Assembly: GCA_963714425.1 (NCBI GenBank)
Contig: CAVQOI010000009.1
Location: 186,001 to 250,000 of the forward strand
Origin: DATCYX01 sp963714425
GTDB lineage: Bacteria; Chloroflexota; Anaerolineae; Anaerolineales; UBA4823
Length of the DNA stretch: 64,000 nt
Direction of reading: 5' to 3'
The position numbers and the translations under genes were made by a program. Position 1 is the first letter of the stretch; each line of letters starts with the position of its first letter. Under the pieces are notes generated by a model. It was given only the letters and a program-made list of their open reading frames with translations. It was not told where the DNA came from and did not search any database. Positions 60,266 to 64,000 of this stretch are shown here, piece after piece.

Positions 60266-60295
60266 ACTCAGATCAATATACAGGAGAAGATCTCA

Positions 60296-60997
60296 ATGAT
60301 TTGCAAATATAAGTGGTTCGCTCTATTGGTCGTGCTCTCGCTGGTACTCTCTGCCTGCAGCGCCAGTGCGCCGCAGCAAGCAGGAGCTACCGAGGTGATG
60401 CACGAGCAGGGCGATGAAGCCATGATGGAAAAGACGCCCGAGGAGATGATGGAAGAGACGCCTGAGGTGATGGAAGAAGCCATGCCCAGCGAAGACGCCA
60501 TGATGGATGAGACACCTGCCAGCATGCCTGAAGATCAGGCCATGATAGAAACGCCGGCCTTCTTCAAGGCTAGCCTGACCGATGCTGCGACGGGCGAGAC
60601 CTTCAGCATCCAGGACTTCGAGGGCAAAGTAATCCTGGTGGAGACCTTGGCAATGTGGTGTTCCACCTGCATGCGCCAGCAGCGCGAAGTCGTGCTCCTG
60701 CACAGCCAGCTCGGCGAGCGCGAGGACTTCGTCAGCCTGGGCCTGGACATCGACCCCAACGAGGTCCTATCAGATCTTACGGACTATGTCGCCCGCAATG
60801 AGTTTGACTGGTACTACGCCGTTGCCCCGGTTGAAGTAGCCCGTGAGATTGGCCAGCTTTACGGCGATCAATTCCTCAATCCCCCCTCCGCACCGATGTT
60901 CATCATCGACCACAAGGGTGAAGTGCACCCCTTGCCCTTCGGCGTGAAAAGCGCGGACGATCTTCAGAAAGCGCTGCAGCCGTTTCTATCCGGATAA
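60296..60997 (+). CDS. Thioredoxin-like lipoprotein (TlpA/ResA-type)
   Basis: This 233-residue protein has a lipoprotein signal (ALLVVLSLVLSACSAS). A Met/Glu/Pro-rich linker of about 50 residues contains repeated MMEETPE-like runs. A thioredoxin-fold domain starts near 90 (FSIQDFEGKVILVETLAMW), with the redox pair WCSTC and the cis-Pro region PPSAPMFIID. It would reduce apocytochrome c or other disulfides outside the membrane. The ccdA gene follows 8 nt later and would supply the electrons, fitting the heme-rich cytochromes encoded in this window. Confidence 0.88.
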   Translation: MICKYKWFALLVVLSLVLSACSASAPQQAGATEVMHEQGDEAMMEKTPEEMMEETPEVMEEAMPSEDAMMDETPASMPEDQAMIETPAFFKASLTDAATGETFSIQDFEGKVILVETLAMWCSTCMRQQREVVLLHSQLGEREDFVSLGLDIDPNEVLSDLTDYVARNEFDWYYAVAPVEVAREIGQLYGDQFLNPPSAPMFIIDHKGEVHPLPFGVKSADDLQKALQPFLSG

Positions 60998-61005
60998 GGG
61001 CGTGA

Positions 61006-61686
61006 ATGGATATTCAAGAGGTCCTGACTTCGTTCACATTGGGATTGCTCGCCACCACTAGTCCGTGCGTGCTGCCTTTATACCCCGGCTTCCTAGCTTA
61101 CCTGAGTGGGCAGGCAAGCGGCAAGCAGGGGACGCGCTCGCTCTTGGGTTTGTTTGTGCTGTTGGGCGTGCTCACAATGATGCTTTTGCTAGGTGGGATT
61201 ATCGCCCTGCTCTCCGTCTCGGTGGGTAGGGCGCTTGCGGTGGTCATCCCGCTTGCCGACCTGCTCATCCTGGCGCTGGGGGTGCTGCTGCTGCTGAACA
61301 TCAACCCCTTTAAGAGCCTGCCGCAGATCCAGGCGCCGCTGATCAAGCACCCCTGGGCGAACGCCTACCTCTATGGCCTGCTCTACGGGCCGATCGCCTT
61401 GCCCTGCTCCGGACCGTTGGTGGTGGGTATCTTTGCATTCTCGCTGACCACCGCCGATGTGGTCAGCAAGCTCAGTATATTCTTCTGGTTCGGGCTGGGC
61501 TTCGGAGTGCCATTGCTGGCGCTCTCGTTGCTCTCGGTCGCCTTACAGCGCTGGCTCACGCGCCAGTTTGCCCAGCGCGCCCGGCTGGTCAACCTGATTG
61601 GGGGCGTGCTTCTGGTGGGAGTGGCGATCTACGATCTGAGCGTTAATTGGGAGCTGATCGTGCAATTATTCCCCAGGGGGGTATAG
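61006..61686 (+). CDS. ccdA: CcdA/DsbD-type transmembrane thiol reductant conduit
   Basis: This 226-residue protein has six membrane segments. The two redox Cys are in TTSPCVLPLYPGFLAYL and IALPCSGPLVVG, the hallmark pair of CcdA. It carries reducing power from cytoplasmic thioredoxin to outside-facing thiol-disulfide proteins, needed for cytochrome c maturation. The ribosome site is an AAGGG. It forms a two-gene unit with the thioredoxin lipoprotein, ended by a terminator. Confidence 0.92.
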   Translation: MDIQEVLTSFTLGLLATTSPCVLPLYPGFLAYLSGQASGKQGTRSLLGLFVLLGVLTMMLLLGGIIALLSVSVGRALAVVIPLADLLILALGVLLLLNINPFKSLPQIQAPLIKHPWANAYLYGLLYGPIALPCSGPLVVGIFAFSLTTADVVSKLSIFFWFGLGFGVPLLALSLLSVALQRWLTRQFAQRARLVNLIGGVLLVGVAIYDLSVNWELIVQLFPRGV

Positions 61687-61724
61687 ACTTTCTTGCTCCT
61701 TGCTGCAATCAGGGTAGTGGGAGG

Positions 61725-61782
61725 AACCCTGCAATCAGGCCATGTTTGGAGATTTGCTCCAACCTGACGTGATTGCAGGGTT
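61725..61782 (+). terminator. Rho-independent terminator after ccdA
   Basis: AACCCTGCAATCA (61725-61737) and TGATTGCAGGGTT (61770-61782) form a perfect 13-bp stem, with an inner TTGGAG/CTCCAA hairpin in the loop. The T-rich ATTTCTTTTT follows directly. Confidence 0.88.
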
Positions 61783-61842
61783 ATTTCTTTTTAGAATAGG
61801 ATACAATGGGCGGGCTAAAGCTGGACGCATGAAGCATTAACC

Positions 61843-63105
61843 ATGAGGAAACTGATCCCCTTATTTGTCAGCCTGGGCTTATTCCTGTCAGCCTGCCAGG
61901 CAGGCGCAACATCTGCCATAACCACACAGGCAAGGACACAACCTGCCCCGTCAGCCACCCTAGAACCCCCGACCGCTACGCCAACGGATAGCATACCTGC
62001 CGGCTGCACAGTGATCAGCCCTCCGCAAACCCCTGGGCCCACGCAAGAATCGCTCTTCGCCCCAGTGAGTGATGATGATTGGATCAAAGGGGATCAGGAG
62101 GCTGCCAACACGCTGGTGGTTTATTGTGATTTCCAGGCGCCGGGATGCGCAGCCATGGCAGTCGTGGCAGACCGTCTCCTGGATGATCTCCTGGGGGATG
62201 TTCGTCTCGTTTACCGACACTTCCCATTGACGTCTGTAAACGATAAAGCCGCCCTGGCGATGCAAGCGGCGGAAGCCGCTGGTCTGCAGGACAATTTCTG
62301 GGAGATGCACGACCTGCTCTACACTCGCCAGCAAGAGTGGACCAGCTTGAGCCCGGCTGAGTTCCAGGATTGGCTAAGCGCTGCTGCGACCGAGCTGTCT
62401 CTGGATGTGGAGAAATTCAGCGCAGATATGCTGAGCGAGCAAGCTATCTCAGCAGCCCAGGATGCCTGGGAGTGGGGCGTGCAGACCGGCATGCCCGGCA
62501 CACCCTTCCTGCTTGTGAACGGTGACATCTGGCCCGACGGATTGCCCATGACCAGGGGCAATATCGCTACGATTATCCGTCTGGACCTGCTCGAAGCGCG
62601 CCAGTTCAGCGAATGCCCGCCAATCACCATCAACCCCTCCAGCCAGTACATCGCCACGCTGCACACTGAAAAAGGCGATATCGTTATCGAGCTGTTCCCG
62701 GATCGCGCCCCGCTGGCGGTGAACAACTTTATCTTTCTCGCTCGCAACGGCTGGTACGAGGGTGTCACCTTTCACCGCGTGCTGAAAGATTTCGTCGCCC
62801 AGGCAGGCGACCCCAGCGGAACTGGCTACGGAACACCCGGCTATGCTTTCTCTAACGAACTTTCCGATCTCAAATTCGACAAAGCCGGCGCCGTAGCCAT
62901 GGCAAATGCCGGGCCAGATTCAAACGGCAGCCAGTTCTTCATCACTTTCGCCCCCGCTCCCAAGCTGGACGGCGGCTACACCATCTTTGGTCAGGTGATC
63001 GAGGGGATGGAGGTGGCTTTGGCCCTGACATTGCGGGACCCTTCTCAGGGTTTAGACCTGCCACCTGGAGATATCATCGCGAACATTGATATTGAGGAAA
63101 AATGA
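61843..63105 (+). CDS. DsbA-like domain fused to cyclophilin-type peptidyl-prolyl isomerase, lipoprotein
   Basis: This 420-residue protein has a lipobox (LGLFLSACQAG) and a Thr/Pro spacer. Residues about 75-240 form a DsbA-like thioredoxin fold (WIKGDQEAANTLVVYCDFQ, VRLVYRHFPL, GTPFLLVNG). Residues about 262-420 form a cyclophilin PPIase (TLHTEKGDIVIELFPDRAP, VTFHRVLKDFVAQAGDP, NGSQFFIT). The expected CxxC of the DsbA domain reads APGC, so the first, nucleophilic Cys is gone; a nearby Cys in VYCDF may compensate. It probably works as a surface folding factor. Confidence 0.88.
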   Translation: MRKLIPLFVSLGLFLSACQAGATSAITTQARTQPAPSATLEPPTATPTDSIPAGCTVISPPQTPGPTQESLFAPVSDDDWIKGDQEAANTLVVYCDFQAPGCAAMAVVADRLLDDLLGDVRLVYRHFPLTSVNDKAALAMQAAEAAGLQDNFWEMHDLLYTRQQEWTSLSPAEFQDWLSAAATELSLDVEKFSADMLSEQAISAAQDAWEWGVQTGMPGTPFLLVNGDIWPDGLPMTRGNIATIIRLDLLEARQFSECPPITINPSSQYIATLHTEKGDIVIELFPDRAPLAVNNFIFLARNGWYEGVTFHRVLKDFVAQAGDPSGTGYGTPGYAFSNELSDLKFDKAGAVAMANAGPDSNGSQFFITFAPAPKLDGGYTIFGQVIEGMEVALALTLRDPSQGLDLPPGDIIANIDIEEK

Positions 63106-63177
63106 AATCATTGATTTACCCTTTGTGGAAAAAGCCCGATCTCGGATATTGCCCCTTGCGTTCGTTTGTGTGAATAG

Positions 63178-64000
63178 ATGTCTGTTCCTGCTAACCGTCC
63201 ATCGACCTCTGGATTCCACTGGCTTTCGGGTTTACAGCTTGCCTTCAGCCTGCTGGGTATCGCTGCCCTGTGGAGCCTTGCCTTAGTCCTGCTTTTCATC
63301 AGCCTGACGCAGCGCTTTTCGTTGGCGGAGGGGCCAGGGACGGGCATCTCTTTCCTGCTGCTGGCGACCGCCAGCGGCACCATCGGGCTGCTGCTGGTCC
63401 CCTCGGCAGGCTATGCGCTGCTGCGCCTGGCAGGTCGCCTCCCCCGGCATCCTCGCTGGCCGCGCTGGATGCGCCCTTCGCTGGCAATTTTTCTGCTCCC
63501 AATTGTGCTGGCGGCGGGTTATTGGGTCGCCCAACAAGACTGGCTCGCCTGGCTGGTCCTGCCTCCTGTGCATATTTTGGCTATTGGCATACCCATTGTG
63601 TGGCTGGTCTACCTGGCGGTACGCGGACTGCCCGTGGGGTCACCGCAGCGCTTCTGGGGACTGGTCGCCAGTGGCAGCGCGCTGGCGCCATTCGTGATCC
63701 TGCTCATTGAGACCCTCGTGTTGGTGGGTGGCATCATCGCCCTCTCCTTGTGGATCTCCAGCACACCCGGCTTGCCTGGCGAGCTCTCCACCCTGGCAGA
63801 GCGGTTGGAGCAGTCCCGACTTTCAGGCAGCTCACCGGAGATCGTGGTCCACATCCTGGCTCCTTATCTAAACGAACCGCTGATGATCTTCTCTGTCTTC
63901 GCCTTTGGAGCTCTCATCGTACCGCTGATCGAAGAGGCGCTCAAACCCCTGGGCGTGTGGATCCTGGCTGGCTCCGGCCTCCGCCCAGTGGAGGGGTTTA
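63178..64000 (+). CDS. PrsW-like polytopic membrane protein, truncated by window end
   Basis: The ATG at 63178 opens a frame with no stop to the window edge (274 codons visible). It encodes a polytopic protein with about seven hydrophobic segments (FSLLGIAALWSLALVLLFIS, SLAIFLLPIVLAAGYWVA, and others). Near the end is FGALIVPLIEEALKPLGVWI, in which EEALK matches the EExxK motif of PrsW/glutamic-type intramembrane proteases, usually followed by more catalytic motifs beyond this window. The N-terminus has no signal. The 3' end is missing. Confidence 0.7.
   Translation, partial: MSVPANRPSTSGFHWLSGLQLAFSLLGIAALWSLALVLLFISLTQRFSLAEGPGTGISFLLLATASGTIGLLLVPSAGYALLRLAGRLPRHPRWPRWMRPSLAIFLLPIVLAAGYWVAQQDWLAWLVLPPVHILAIGIPIVWLVYLAVRGLPVGSPQRFWGLVASGSALAPFVILLIETLVLVGGIIALSLWISSTPGLPGELSTLAERLEQSRLSGSSPEIVVHILAPYLNEPLMIFSVFAFGALIVPLIEEALKPLGVWILAGSGLRPVEGF

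Noticed and set aside
1..64000. tRNA, rRNA, insertion sequences, phage genes
   Set aside because: No cloverleaf-like sequence, transposase, integrase or structural phage gene was recognised by reading both strands; a dedicated tRNA scan was not possible.

Overview
The window looks like a chromosomal segment of a Chloroflexota bacterium, probably Anaerolineae-like. That assignment is inference from gene style: lipoproteins with Thr/Pro/Glu-rich linkers, a cyclase-AAA-TPR signalling giant, secreted beta-helix proteins ending in an LPLL-type tail, and a PrsW-type membrane protein. No rRNA, tRNA, CRISPR array or insertion sequence was found.

Region 1 (1-16012). A long minus-strand block encodes a peptide-type ABC transporter (binding lipoprotein, two permeases, two ATPases), a DUF917 protein, an M29-like aminopeptidase, and a tungsten-type aldehyde:ferredoxin oxidoreductase with a four-cluster ferredoxin and a MoaD/ThiS-like protein. 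Divergent from it are a tandem-fused Asp/Glu/hydantoin-racemase-like protein, a nitroreductase and a small DUF6092-like protein. A three-part acyl-CoA synthetase/ATP-grasp/GNAT protein follows across a shared terminator. Region 2 (16267-22151) holds the cyclase-AAA-TPR protein, an unknown protein, a D-2-hydroxyacid dehydrogenase and a broken small gene.

Region 3 (22152-33112) is a molybdoenzyme operon. Its alpha and beta subunits resemble, from memory of those sequences, the periplasmic nitrite oxidoreductase (NXR) / NXR-like nitrate reductase clade. It also has a TorD chaperone, a heme-b gamma subunit with a C-terminal anchor, an unknown polytopic protein, a small unknown protein between alpha and beta, and a receiver-like protein without its phospho-acceptor Asp at the head. 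Just upstream is a NarX/NarL-like two-component system with its own terminator. Region 4 (33199-43255) is a mixed set: two beta-helix proteins, a GH4 glycosidase, DoxX-like and TagI-like proteins, a sugar-binding lipoprotein, enoyl-CoA hydratase, an AAC(3)-like acetyltransferase and a secreted unknown.

Region 5 (43260-51971) is the most striking. An OmpR/histidine-kinase pair diverges from a five-gene operon: an 18-heme cytochrome c, a 30-heme cytochrome c built on a 111-bp tandem repeat, a 2[4Fe-4S] ferredoxin, an FAD/NAD(P) oxidoreductase and a His-rich polytopic membrane protein. I read it as a possible 48-heme conduit linking cytoplasmic redox pools to the outside. Region 6 (52020-64000) carries bactofilin, FabI, a 3-methyladenine glycosylase, a sugar epimerase, Asd, a secreted HExxH metallopeptidase, an MFS exporter with a decayed serine hydrolase beside it, a thioredoxin lipoprotein plus CcdA (plausible reductant supply for cytochrome c maturation), a DsbA-like/cyclophilin lipoprotein, and a PrsW-like gene running off the end.
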